The position numbers were made by a program, and so were the translations under genes. This document shows positions 19,833-28,353 of a stretch of DNA of 64,000 bases, piece after piece. A model generated the notes under the pieces. That model saw nothing but the letters and a program-made list of their open reading frames with translations. It made no database searches and was not told the DNA's origin. The stretch is from assembly GCA_017303675.1 (NCBI GenBank), contig JAFLBX010000001.1, positions 1,189,970-1,253,969 of the forward strand. The letters are read 5' to 3'. The DNA comes from Ignavibacteria bacterium. GTDB taxonomy: Bacteria; Bacteroidota; Ignavibacteria; Tepidaquicellales; OLB5. How positions within the stretch are numbered: position 1 is the first letter of the stretch; every line of letters begins with the position of its first letter.

Positions 19833-21128
19833 TTAAAAATCATCTGATGGCCTTAAGAACCAGAGCTCGCCGATCTTAACTGATGCGCCGAACCTGAAAA
19901 CCTCATCCTTTATCAGTCCGTTGGTTTCTTTTCCTTTTATGTTATACTTTGCATAAAGATCGAGTGCATTGTAATTCCCTATCGGAAGCGATAACCCTGC
20001 GCTAATGCTTATGATATTAATATTTTCACCTTTAAGCTTCAGGTAATCGGCTGTATAGCTGCCGCCTATCCTGTAAGAAACACGGCTTAAGAATGGGTCT
20101 TCCTGTTTTCTTGAAGCGGTGTATTCCAGCCCCAAGCCTATTTTCATGCTGTTCTTTATTTCTGAAGGATGTGTGCCGTAAACAGTGTAATCATCCCATT
20201 TCTGGTAATACATATCAGCGGCAACCGTAAGCTTATTGTTGAATGTGTTTGCAAGCCCTACTCCGATAGCCAAAGGTATTTTTAATTTGCCTTCATTAAT
20301 TGAAACGGAATCTGTTGTAGTTACCGAACGGTTATATTTACCTGTCTGGTTTGATTTAAATTCTGAAGGAGTGGAAACAAAAACACCCAATGTCATATTA
20401 TCAAGTTTTTTGTTTTTGAATATTTTCCCGAATCCGTGAAATATAAGGCCGGTATTAAAATATATTCCCCTGATATTATCTGAAGTAACATTTTTGGTAT
20501 CAAACAGCGCACCGTTAGAAAAATCGATATTCACACTTTTATTAATATTGCCGAAAGCATAATTAAACTGTGCGCCGAAGCTTAAATAACGGAAAATAAC
20601 ATAAGAAAAACCGATGTTGAATTTATTTAATCCGCCGTTACCGCTGTATGTTTGAGTAAAATCTTCACCATCAACAGTTCCTGTAAAATATGTATCATAA
20701 TTAACATTGCTGTAATTATTTATACCAAGATTCAATATCCAGCCATTGCCTTTGTTTAAAGGTATGGAAAGATCAAACCCTTCAAAATTGCCGTATGTTC
20801 TTTTTGATGTGCTAACACCATCGGTCGATTTGATGTTTTCGAGGTTGAACTTGGATGTAAAAATTGTAGTCGGTATGCGTGTCCACGCTGCGGGATTGTT
20901 TGAATTTGTATAGTCACCATATAAAGCTATACCCATTATTCCCATACCGTCTGTGCGGTTGCTTGATGAATAGCTTAAGTCTCCCAAGCCGAAAAGTGAA
21001 TAGATGGAACCGCCGTTTTTATCCACCTGCGAATAAACGCTGCCTGTGCTAATAAGCACTAAAGCCAGGATTATAGCTGCAAGCTTAGCTGCTGAAATAT
21101 TTTTCATTGATGAGATTTTCATTTTCAT
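19833..21128 (-). CDS. outer-membrane beta-barrel protein (PorV/FadL-like)
   Basis: 431 residues. The signal peptide ends ...LISTGSVYSQ, then GGSIYSLFGLGDLSYSSSNRTDGMGIMG and NNPAAWTRI, and a series of amphipathic strands up to a C-terminal FGASVKIGELWFLRPSDDF. This is the pattern of FadL/PorV-type barrels of the FCB group, though I cannot assign a substrate. Its ATG overlaps the stop of the upstream lipoprotein gene (ATGA), so the lipoprotein and barrel are translationally coupled and may form a surface pair. A later in-frame Met (MKNISAAKL) is an alternative start. Confidence 0.8.
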   Translation of the reverse strand: MKMKISSMKNISAAKLAAIILALVLISTGSVYSQVDKNGGSIYSLFGLGDLSYSSSNRTDGMGIMGIALYGDYTNSNNPAAWTRIPTTIFTSKFNLENIKSTDGVSTSKRTYGNFEGFDLSIPLNKGNGWILNLGINNYSNVNYDTYFTGTVDGEDFTQTYSGNGGLNKFNIGFSYVIFRYLSFGAQFNYAFGNINKSVNIDFSNGALFDTKNVTSDNIRGIYFNTGLIFHGFGKIFKNKKLDNMTLGVFVSTPSEFKSNQTGKYNRSVTTTDSVSINEGKLKIPLAIGVGLANTFNNKLTVAADMYYQKWDDYTVYGTHPSEIKNSMKIGLGLEYTASRKQEDPFLSRVSYRIGGSYTADYLKLKGENINIISISAGLSLPIGNYNALDLYAKYNIKGKETNGLIKDEVFRFGASVKIGELWFLRPSDDF

Positions 21129-22342
21129 TGTGTGACCCTCGGTGTATATTTAATAACTACCCTCGGTCTTTTTGAAGGGTCACTTGCCGATTCTTTATAA
21201 AACACATACCTGTCCAGGTTTACTGTCTGGTTGCCGGCAAATAACAACAGACCGTAGTTTGCTGTGCCTGAAAGCCACCGGGCAAATGGTGATGAAGCTC
21301 CCGCTGAAACCAGCCGCATCATATACATACCGTTGCCGGCAGGAGAGCCGTTGAAAGCGAAGAGGTCTGTTTTAAGCCCGGCTGAATCATTGATAAACTG
21401 CCCGAGTATTGTAAAGTTGCTTTGTGTTGAAAAATTAGAGCTGAGCGAATCCAGCGAGAGATAGAGCTGAACGTCATTTATAGTTGCTGTCTGCGGCAAG
21501 CGGCTGATATCAAAGCTCATCTGCTGAACAAAGCTTACACCTGCCTGAAGGCTGAATGTTTCTGTGGATGGAGCAAAGCTTGCATTTGTAAGTGTTATAG
21601 TTGCAGATGTTGTTGTTGTTAATGTATCGGTATCGTTGTTCTTTGTATAAATCACAACAAGCTTTGGCTCAACAGCGGCATCGTTGTTGGTTGAATAAAA
21701 CCCTTTGATGCTGGAAGATGACCCGTTGGGCGAAAGCACTATCCCGTTATTTTTAACTGAATAGTTCGGGTCGGCAGCATACTCAAGCCAGTCTTTTACC
21801 ATTGCGGGATTAAGTGTAATTTCAACTTCCTGGGTATCAGCAGTGGGTGTGCCGGTATATGACCCTTGCGAAACTGTACCGAAAGTATTTGTATTTACTG
21901 AATCGTAAGTTATGGTCTCAAAGTTCAGTGAGTCATTTATTTTGTAAACATCAAACCCTATCTGCCCAAGTGAATCAGATACAGTATTGGGGAAATAATA
22001 ATTTTTATATTTTAAATACATCTTTGCTGAAACAACCGTCGCGCTGTCGCGGGTATCGCCAAAGTCACCGAACTTTACGAGCCCTTTTGATTCAAAATTT
22101 CCGCTTTTGCCTACCATCAGGTTTTTTGAAGCTGATGTATTTACATAAAACCTGTGATTAATTGAAGTGATAGGCATTGTATCAATATAAGAATCAAATA
22201 TTCTTACCCCGGTTGTTTCTCCGGGAGGAATGAAGTTTAATCCTAAAGATGATGGGTCGTCTGCGCATCCAATAGTATATAAAGAAAGGGATACTATAGT
22301 TAAAAGGCTGTAGAGAGCTGCTGTTAGTTTTTTAATGGTCAT
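21125..22342 (-). CDS. DUF4270-like outer-membrane lipoprotein
   Basis: 405 residues with a lipoprotein signal (TIGC, lipidated Cys26), followed by a beta-rich body of two similar halves: GLVKFGDFGDTRDSATVVSAKMYLKY and later MSFDISRLPQTATINDVQLYLSL. This resembles DUF4270/DNRLRE-type domains. From memory, DUF4270 genes next to glycogen synthase are a recurrent arrangement in Bacteroidota, and glgA lies two genes upstream here. It is coupled to the barrel gene by ATGA overlap. A -7-like TAATTTTG is at 22373-22380 on the minus strand. Confidence 0.75.
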   Translation of the reverse strand: MTIKKLTAALYSLLTIVSLSLYTIGCADDPSSLGLNFIPPGETTGVRIFDSYIDTMPITSINHRFYVNTSASKNLMVGKSGNFESKGLVKFGDFGDTRDSATVVSAKMYLKYKNYYFPNTVSDSLGQIGFDVYKINDSLNFETITYDSVNTNTFGTVSQGSYTGTPTADTQEVEITLNPAMVKDWLEYAADPNYSVKNNGIVLSPNGSSSSIKGFYSTNNDAAVEPKLVVIYTKNNDTDTLTTTTSATITLTNASFAPSTETFSLQAGVSFVQQMSFDISRLPQTATINDVQLYLSLDSLSSNFSTQSNFTILGQFINDSAGLKTDLFAFNGSPAGNGMYMMRLVSAGASSPFARWLSGTANYGLLLFAGNQTVNLDRYVFYKESASDPSKRPRVVIKYTPRVTQ

Positions 22343-22398
22343 CTAAATTCTGAATTTTCCTATAATTTCAGACAAAATTATCTTCATAAACAATCTTA

Positions 22399-23007
22399 TT
22401 ATTGTCTATTTTCGCCTGTTTTTGCAATATATTTTACTGCATCATATAAATTTGATGCAATAAAGTCAATTTTTACTTTTTCATCAAGACATTTCTTCTG
22501 TGCTGATTTTCCGTATCCGGTTTCAACTAAAATGTTGAATAAACCTGCGTTTACGCCTGTTTGCATATCTGAAAAAGAATCACCTATCATATATGATCCT
22601 TTAAGTGTGATATCATGTTCTAAAACAGCACGTTCTATCATGCCTGTTCCCGGTTTCCTTGAATTGTGTTCTTTGGTGTATTCTTCAATAACACCTTCTG
22701 TATGGTATGGGGAGTAATATAAGGCATCTATGCGGGCATCGGGGTTTTCTTCCAGAAGCATTGAATACATTTTTTCATTAATTTTATGAAGCACTTCTAT
22801 AGTAAGCCAGCCTCTTGCCACTGCGGATTGATTTGTAATGACAATAATCTTAAATCCCATTTTCCCCGCCTCAGCAATTGCTTCGGCAGAGCCGGGGATA
22901 AGCTTTACATCCTCAACAGTAAGCAGGTAACCTAAAGTTTCAGGAGTTGTGCCTTCAACTTCCTGAACTATTGTGCCGTCCCTGTCTAAAAAAAGCGCTT
23001 TGTTCAA
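22399..23007 (-). CDS. gmhB: D-glycero-D-manno-heptose-1,7-bisphosphate 7-phosphatase-type HAD enzyme
   Basis: 202 residues of the HAD-IIIA class. Motif I FLDRDGT (Asp8 nucleophile, Asp10 acid) is at the N-terminus, motif II is IITNQS, and motif IV is MIGDSFSDMQTGVNAG. The family dephosphorylates heptose bisphosphate for lipopolysaccharide core, in keeping with kdsB; histidinol-phosphatase-type relatives look similar. It follows glgA with a hairpin in the 111-bp gap. Confidence 0.85.
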   Translation of the reverse strand: MNKALFLDRDGTIVQEVEGTTPETLGYLLTVEDVKLIPGSAEAIAEAGKMGFKIIVITNQSAVARGWLTIEVLHKINEKMYSMLLEENPDARIDALYYSPYHTEGVIEEYTKEHNSRKPGTGMIERAVLEHDITLKGSYMIGDSFSDMQTGVNAGLFNILVETGYGKSAQKKCLDEKVKIDFIASNLYDAVKYIAKTGENRQ

Positions 23008-23056
23008 ATGAAATGATCAGTTAAAATTTATTAAATGCTTCATTATAAAAAAAGCA

Positions 23057-23078
23057 GGACAGGCATTGCTGTCTGTCC
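23057..23078. repeat. hairpin related to the 2.74 kb REP, possible terminator of glgA
   Basis: GGACAGGCA (23057-23065), TTGC loop, TGTCTGTCC (23070-23078): nine pairs including one G-U. It shares the ACAGRCATTSCTGTCTGT core with 2740-2757. On the minus strand it is followed by TGC and seven T (23048-23054), so it may also act as the glgA terminator. Confidence 0.7.
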
Positions 23079-23118
23079 CGGAAAAAATAAAAATCATTTT
23101 ACATTGTAAGCTTTACAC

Positions 23119-24600
23119 TCAGCCTTTTTTCATTATTGAGCGGTAAAGATCAACATACTTTTTAGCTGAAATTTCCCATGAATAATCACATGCCATAGCA
23201 AGCCTTATCAGCTTTATCCATTCTTCACGGTTTGTATAAAGCTTCAGCGCGCGTTTGATCGCTTTCATAAGCTCTGCCGCGTCATACTTTTCAAACACAA
23301 AGCCGTTGCCTTTGCCGTTCTTATATTCTGTGATAGTATCAGCCAGTCCGCCTGTTGCCCTTACAATGGGTATTGTGCCGTATTTAAGGCTGTACATCTG
23401 GTTCAGCCCGCATGGCTCATATTTAGAAGGCATCAAAAACATATCGCTGCCGGCTTCTATCAGGTGAGCAAGCTCCTCTGAAAATCCGAAATGAACGCCT
23501 ACTTTTTTAGGGTATTTCTTCTTAACGCCTTCAAAGAATTTCTGGAATGTTTTATCACCGGAGCCGAGAAGAACAAAATAAACATCTTCCTTCATCAGCT
23601 CAGGAATCGCCTTTTGAATAATATCAAAACCTTTCTGGTCAGAAAGCCTTGAGATAATTCCTATCACCGGAGTCTCCGCGTTGTATTCAAGATCAAAGTG
23701 CTTGCAAAGCGCTTTTTTATCTTCGCGCTTAAGCGGAAGCTCTTTTGAGGTATAGCGGAAAGGTATAATACTGTCACGCTCGGGATTCCAAACGGTATAA
23801 TCAACGCCGTTCAATATTCCGTATAGATCTTTTTTGCGCTTCTTAAGCAGGCCTTCAAAGCCCATTCCGTATTCATGGGTAGTGGCAATTTCCTTGGCGT
23901 AGTTTTCGCTTACCGTTGTGATAGCGTCACTGTAAACCAAACCGGTTTTAAGCATGCTGAACTTATCATAATACTCAACGCCTTCTTCAGTGTAGATATT
24001 TTCAGGCAGCCCGCTTTTTAAAAATGATGAATGCGGGAAGAGCCCCTGGAAAGCTATATTATGAATTGTGAAAATACTTTTTACATTCTGAAGGAGCGGG
24101 TCTTTTGCGTAAATTGTTTTGATGTAAGCGGGTATTAATCCTGTCTGCCAGTCATTGCAATGGATAACATCAGGCTGCCAGCCAAGAAGGCCAAGTACCT
24201 GTACAACGGCGCGGTTGAAGAATATAAAACGCTCGTCGTTATCGGGGTAATCCTTACCGGTCTTTTCATCAACATAAGGACTTGTTTTGCCGAAATACTC
24301 TTCATTTTCAATTAAAAAAACCTGTACCTTGCCCTTAGGCGATACTATGAATGAAGATTTGATATTACAAATGGCGATCTTATCACCAATTGGCACTTCT
24401 ATGTTTGTAAGGCGCTTAATTTCATATATTCTCAGCCTTCTTTCATCAAGAGAGCCGTATTTCGGAGTAATTATCCTTACAGCATGTCCCGCTGCATTGA
24501 GCTCCTGCGGCAATGAATTTGATACATCTGCTAAGCCGCCGGTCTTGCTGTAGGGCATAACTTCACTGGTGCAATATAGAATGTTTAAGCCTTTAGCCAT
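23119..24600 (-). CDS. glgA: glycogen/starch synthase
   Basis: GT5 glycosyltransferase that extends alpha-1,4-glucan from ADP-glucose. 493 residues. The N-terminal sugar-nucleotide site SKTGGLADVSNSLP starts at Lys19 of KTGGL. The C-terminal nucleotide-binding half shows GIISRLSDQKG and MPSKYEPCGLNQMYSLKYG. It is upstream of gmhB and the DUF4270-like lipoprotein on the same strand. A promoter is at 24629-24660. Confidence 0.96.
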   Translation of the reverse strand: MAKGLNILYCTSEVMPYSKTGGLADVSNSLPQELNAAGHAVRIITPKYGSLDERRLRIYEIKRLTNIEVPIGDKIAICNIKSSFIVSPKGKVQVFLIENEEYFGKTSPYVDEKTGKDYPDNDERFIFFNRAVVQVLGLLGWQPDVIHCNDWQTGLIPAYIKTIYAKDPLLQNVKSIFTIHNIAFQGLFPHSSFLKSGLPENIYTEEGVEYYDKFSMLKTGLVYSDAITTVSENYAKEIATTHEYGMGFEGLLKKRKKDLYGILNGVDYTVWNPERDSIIPFRYTSKELPLKREDKKALCKHFDLEYNAETPVIGIISRLSDQKGFDIIQKAIPELMKEDVYFVLLGSGDKTFQKFFEGVKKKYPKKVGVHFGFSEELAHLIEAGSDMFLMPSKYEPCGLNQMYSLKYGTIPIVRATGGLADTITEYKNGKGNGFVFEKYDAAELMKAIKRALKLYTNREEWIKLIRLAMACDYSWEISAKKYVDLYRSIMKKG

Positions 24601-24628
24601 TCGGTTGGTTTTAATTTGTTGTAATTTA

Positions 24629-24660
24629 CAAAATTACTTAAATTCCGTTTTTATTGCAAT
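24629..24660 (-). promoter_or_regulatory. promoter of glgA
   Basis: On the minus strand: ATTG (24660-24657), 20 bp, then TAATTTTG (24636-24629). Transcription would start near 24622, about 22 bp ahead of the glgA ATG. Confidence 0.55.
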
Positions 24661-24695
24661 GAAATAAGGAGGGTATAGGAGGTAAATTTTGTAAT

Positions 24696-26147
24696 TTATG
24701 GATTAATTTCACTGATTTTTAAAAACATCCATTCCTGCAATTGACCCCTTAGCATATTTTCTGTTTCGTTGCGTATAATTTGTATATTTTCAGCCGATTC
24801 ACCCAGCTTTATCTTAAATAACCTGTGCAGCAGGTTAATGAATATTTCATCATTATCGCGCTCTCTCAGAGGCAGCTGCTTATCGGTTTTAAGTGAATGT
24901 TTTATGGCGTCATATAATGAAAAGAATGCCTCAATATGCCTGAGCTCATAATATATCCGCAGCTGCAGGATTTTTGAGCGTGAGCGTATCCAGTAATTAT
25001 CATTTGTCACACGGCTCAGGTGCTCAAGGGATGTTTCAAACTTCCCTTCAGAAAAATAATATCTCGAAACCGAATAATTGTACATGGAATCCCTGAACTC
25101 CGGAAGCAGCTTATCCGCGTATTCATCTATGAATGATTTTGTCCATTCATTTTTCCCCAGCGAAAGCGCCGTGGTTACAACATTGTTGTAAATTGTAATA
25201 TGCAGATGCTGTTCGTTCTCATTCATTAACAGGTTCTCTTCGAACATTTTTTTATACAGGTCAAATAAGGTTCTGTTATACTCCTTTTCTCCCTTCGAGA
25301 TCTTCACAGCACAGTAGCCTGTGAAAGTTAAATAAAGGTTTGTAGTTTCAGTTCTGTCTATCCTTTTTTTATGCCTGTAAAACAGCTCCAGCGCCTTATT
25401 GAAGCTTGCGCTGTCGTTTAAATCACTCATAAATCTAGTGGTGTAATAGTATGTAAGTATCACGTCAGCTTCGAACCCGCCTTTTGCTTCAAGATACTCA
25501 AGCAATTTTGCCAGATCGACCCTGCTTTCGAATTCCGTTATGAATTCCGATAATCTCTCTGATTCATTTTTATGCCTGTAGTTCACAGCCTTCATTTTAA
25601 ATGCCATATATTTCGCAAGGAATGCGAATACGAGGTATTCGCCTTCTTTCATATTCAGGCTGATAAGCCTGTTCCTGTATATCTGTATATAATCCTTTTC
25701 CATTTCTATCAGGTGATTAAAATAAAAAATATTCCCTCCGTCAAACAGCTCATTCTTAAGTATTTCCCCGGCTTCGGTAATATTGCTTTCTGCCTGCTTA
25801 AGCAGGGCTTTTTCTTCAAGCGCTGAAATCAGCAGGTATTTGCCCAGCAGCTTTCGCTTTTCAAGATTTTTTACAGTCAGATATTTTTCCAGCAGGCTGT
25901 TAAGATCGCTCAATAAATTGCGCATTGTTTTATCTGTAAATTCCTTTTGCTGAAAGATCTGTGCGTAGATAATTTCCTTTGTAAAATTCCTGCTTTCAAA
26001 TGCCGGCCAGAATTTTTTTAATTCACCAAACAGCGCGGTTACATTTTTATTTTTATTGTAATACGGTGATAAAACAAACTCGCTGAATTCCTTAAGCTCA
26101 GCTTTGTTCAGTTTCTTCAGTGAATCGATTATTTTGCTTTTTATCAT
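24696..26147 (-). CDS. conserved all-helical protein of unknown function (paralogue of the 10.2-11.7 kb gene)
   Basis: 483 residues, no signal peptide or membrane segment, rich in Leu/Glu/Lys, probably an alpha-solenoid. The N-terminus SLKKLNKAELKEFSEFVLSPYYNKNKNV and ALFGELKKF parallels the 504-residue protein at 10151-11665. The ATG lies 4 bp after a perfect promoter -7 box, so its mRNA may be leaderless. It is AT-rich and stands alone, divergent from the ribbon-helix-helix gene 194 bp away. No function assigned. Confidence 0.85.
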   Translation of the reverse strand: MIKSKIIDSLKKLNKAELKEFSEFVLSPYYNKNKNVTALFGELKKFWPAFESRNFTKEIIYAQIFQQKEFTDKTMRNLLSDLNSLLEKYLTVKNLEKRKLLGKYLLISALEEKALLKQAESNITEAGEILKNELFDGGNIFYFNHLIEMEKDYIQIYRNRLISLNMKEGEYLVFAFLAKYMAFKMKAVNYRHKNESERLSEFITEFESRVDLAKLLEYLEAKGGFEADVILTYYYTTRFMSDLNDSASFNKALELFYRHKKRIDRTETTNLYLTFTGYCAVKISKGEKEYNRTLFDLYKKMFEENLLMNENEQHLHITIYNNVVTTALSLGKNEWTKSFIDEYADKLLPEFRDSMYNYSVSRYYFSEGKFETSLEHLSRVTNDNYWIRSRSKILQLRIYYELRHIEAFFSLYDAIKHSLKTDKQLPLRERDNDEIFINLLHRLFKIKLGESAENIQIIRNETENMLRGQLQEWMFLKISEINP

Positions 26148-26151
26148 AGCC

Positions 26152-26181
26152 CAAAATTACCCGTAAAAATACAGGGACAAA
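26152..26181 (-). promoter_or_regulatory. perfect promoter giving a probably leaderless mRNA
   Basis: On the minus strand: TTTG (26181-26178), 18 bp, TAATTTTG (26159-26152). Both boxes match the Bacteroidota consensus exactly. The ATG of the downstream gene is at 26147-26145, just where transcription should begin. Confidence 0.7.
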
Positions 26182-26271
26182 GTAATTGTTATTTATTGCT
26201 AAAATAAGCAAAATATGCAACTAATCCTACATTTTGAGGTGTATAATTTTCTACAAAACGGTTTAATTTTC

Positions 26272-26303
26272 TTTGCTGCGGGGTGTTTGAAAAACTAACT
26301 TTG
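26272..26303 (+). promoter_or_regulatory. perfect promoter of the ribbon-helix-helix/lipoprotein operon
   Basis: TTTG (26272-26275), 20 bp, TAACTTTG (26296-26303): an exact match to TTTG-N17-23-TAnnTTTG. Predicted transcription start is near 26310, at the first base of the tandem operator-like repeats. Confidence 0.75.
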
Positions 26304-26309
26304 TATCGC

Positions 26310-26333
26310 TGTGCACATAAATGTGCACATAAA
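26310..26333 (+). promoter_or_regulatory. tandem palindromic repeats, candidate operator
   Basis: Two identical adjacent 12-mers TGTGCACATAAA, each holding the palindrome TGTGCACA. They cover the predicted transcription start and end 8 bp before the ATG of a small ribbon-helix-helix protein gene. Ribbon-helix-helix proteins typically bind tandem short palindromes spaced about one helical turn, so autoregulation is likely. Confidence 0.65.
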
Positions 26334-26341
26334 ACAGAAAA

Positions 26342-26500
26342 ATGAAAAATACTACAATTTCCCGCGGGTACAGGCTTAAGGCATCCACGCACAAGCTGAT
26401 AAAAAAAGTTCAGGAAGAGCTGAAGCTTAACCAGGATAAGGTAATTTTAAGAGCCGTTAAAATGTATTATAAAAGCATCAGAGCATCTGCAAAACAATAA
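26342..26500 (+). CDS. small ribbon-helix-helix-like DNA-binding protein
   Basis: 52 residues, ATG to TAA. It is basic. The pattern of a short strand (TTISRGYRLKA) followed by two helices (STHKLIKKVQEELKLNQ and DKVILRAVKMYYKSI) fits the Arc/MetJ/CopG ribbon-helix-helix fold. No toxin gene of a toxin-antitoxin pair follows. Instead a lipoprotein gene starts 53 bp downstream on the same strand without a promoter of its own, so the two are probably one transcription unit, with the protein acting as repressor at 26310-26333. The fold call rests on pattern only. Confidence 0.7.
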   Translation: MKNTTISRGYRLKASTHKLIKKVQEELKLNQDKVILRAVKMYYKSIRASAKQ

Positions 26501-26553
26501 AAGTGTTATACGATTTTTATAAAGATCAAAATTATAAACCAAACTCAATTAAA

Positions 26554-28302
26554 ATGAAACCAATAAAAAATTTTTTCATGAAAGCTTTAACCGGTATGAT
26601 GCTGTGTGCCGTTTTGTTTGCGCTTTCGGCAAATATAAACGGCTGCGGTGATTCAGCAGTTGATCCTGTTGTGAACGGCAACGGAACAACTAACACAACC
26701 GTTGCCGGTTTTGTTGTAAATGAAAATAAAGAGCCGGTTGCAGGTGCAACCGTTACCGTTCACGGTAACACTGCAGTAACTGGAGTAGGCGGTGAGTTTA
26801 TGTTTAACAATATTTCTGTTCCCGCAGGAAGGCTGTTTGTGAACGTTACAGCATCCGGATATTTTAACGCTACCAAAGCTGAGCAGCCAAAAAGCGGTGA
26901 TGTGACCCAGCTTAAGATCACAATGATAACCAAAACTATAACTCATACGATCAGCTCTACAACAGGCGGCAGCGCAGATCTGCCTAACGGCTCAAAAGTT
27001 GAAATAGCGCCGAATTCAGTTGTAACATCAGGCGGTTCAGTTTACAACGGTACTATCAATATGTCTGTGGTTTATATGGACCCCACTTCAGTATCATTTT
27101 CTGAAACTGTGCAGGGCGGTGATATGGCTGCCCTAAGAAGCGATTCATCATCAGCAACGCTTTATTCATTCGGGATACTTAAAGTAATAATGGAAGGTAC
27201 AGGCGGCGAAAGCCTTCAGCTTGCAGGTGGTTCAGCTTCAACCGTTACAACAAGCATTCCCCCAACTATGGTGGGCGATGCGCCTTCATCAATTCCGCTC
27301 TGGTTCTTTGATGAAGCAACAGGTCTGTGGCGCGAAGAAGGTACTGCCACTAAACAGGGTGATAAATATGTGGGCTCGGTTTCTCACTTTACTGACTGGA
27401 ACTGTGACCTTCCCGGAGCAACTGCAACAATTACAGGGAAAGTGCTTGATTGCAATGGGCAGCCGCTGCCGGGTATTACATTAAAAGTGGGGCAGGGTAC
27501 AACTGTGACCGATGGTGCGGGAAATTTCAGGCGTAACGTTCCGGCAGGTATAACCTTCCCCGTCAGCATCGAAGCTTCGCAGAATTTCGGGTTAAACGCG
27601 CCGCCGGTAAGTGTAGCGCCTATTTCAGCGGGTAATGTTTTCACCGTGCCTGATTTCGCTGTTGCATGTTTCCCGGTTATTACCGGCGCATTCCGTGATT
27701 GTGATAACAATCCTGTTTACGGTATAGTCAGCGCGAAGTGGGATAACCAGGTGCAGACATCAGTTCCAAATACAAGTAACGGTTTCAGTATGACAGTTGC
27801 GCCAAATAAAACAGCAGTGCTTCGGTTTGTATCATCAACGGGGATTGTAAAAGATACAACTATTCAAACTCCCTTAACTGCTGTTATACTCAACCTGGGT
27901 AATATAAGCCTTTGCGGTCAGGCTCCCACCGGCGAGAACAGCTTTACTATTAATGGCGCTGGATTCAACAACCAGTATGTAAATCTAAATGCCTCTGTTG
28001 CTATAGGCATTTATTACGTTGGCAAGAATGAAACAGCAATATCCGCAGTTAATGGAAACGGAGAGAACCTGGTTGTATTTTTCCCCGGCGGATCATCCGG
28101 GAATTTTACCGGCCAAAACAGTAACATTACTTACCAGGGGATAAACTTCTATTCATCCAAAGCAGCCAACGTTACGGTCACAACTTATGAAGGTGTTGGC
28201 GGCATCATTGAAGGTACATTCACCGGAACATATGAATCAACGCAGGGTACAGCCCAGATTAACGGAAGGTTCTTTGTGACGCGGCAGCCAAACCAGAATT
28301 AG
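26554..28302 (+). CDS. surface lipoprotein with carboxypeptidase-regulatory-like domains
   Basis: 582 residues from the ATG at 26554; a GTG at 26503 is in frame but lies 2 bp after the upstream stop and would bury the signal. Lipobox INGC (Cys31). A CarboxypepD_reg-like beta-sandwich follows (VAGFVVNENKEPVAGATVTVHG), then a middle region (SVVYMDPTSVSFSETVQGGDM and IPLWFFDEATGLWREEGTATKQ), and a second CarboxypepD-type domain (GKVLDCNGQPLPGITLKVGQ). A paralogue of the same layout is at 36653-38389. A terminator follows. Ligand unknown; probably sits on the outer membrane or cell surface. Confidence 0.88.
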   Translation: MKPIKNFFMKALTGMMLCAVLFALSANINGCGDSAVDPVVNGNGTTNTTVAGFVVNENKEPVAGATVTVHGNTAVTGVGGEFMFNNISVPAGRLFVNVTASGYFNATKAEQPKSGDVTQLKITMITKTITHTISSTTGGSADLPNGSKVEIAPNSVVTSGGSVYNGTINMSVVYMDPTSVSFSETVQGGDMAALRSDSSSATLYSFGILKVIMEGTGGESLQLAGGSASTVTTSIPPTMVGDAPSSIPLWFFDEATGLWREEGTATKQGDKYVGSVSHFTDWNCDLPGATATITGKVLDCNGQPLPGITLKVGQGTTVTDGAGNFRRNVPAGITFPVSIEASQNFGLNAPPVSVAPISAGNVFTVPDFAVACFPVITGAFRDCDNNPVYGIVSAKWDNQVQTSVPNTSNGFSMTVAPNKTAVLRFVSSTGIVKDTTIQTPLTAVILNLGNISLCGQAPTGENSFTINGAGFNNQYVNLNASVAIGIYYVGKNETAISAVNGNGENLVVFFPGGSSGNFTGQNSNITYQGINFYSSKAANVTVTTYEGVGGIIEGTFTGTYESTQGTAQINGRFFVTRQPNQN

Positions 28303-28328
28303 TTCAAATTTATCGAATTCATTGTAAA

Positions 28329-28353
28329 AACCCCGTTTTTTACGGGGTTTTTT
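28329..28353 (+). terminator. Rho-independent terminator after the lipoprotein gene
   Basis: AACCCCGT (28329-28336), five-T loop, ACGGGGTT (28342-28349), and six T in total from 28348. A run of A before the stem could make it bidirectional. Confidence 0.85.

Noticed and set aside
26189-26392. 67-residue minus-strand reading frame
   Set aside because: It runs antisense through the promoter, operator and start of the ribbon-helix-helix gene and has no conserved features.
26503-26553. GTG start for the first lipoprotein
   Set aside because: It gives 17 extra polar residues before the signal peptide; the ATG at 26554 gives a normal lipoprotein signal.
26342-28302. Toxin-antitoxin system
   Set aside because: The ribbon-helix-helix protein resembles an antitoxin in size, but the next gene is a large lipoprotein, not a toxin.
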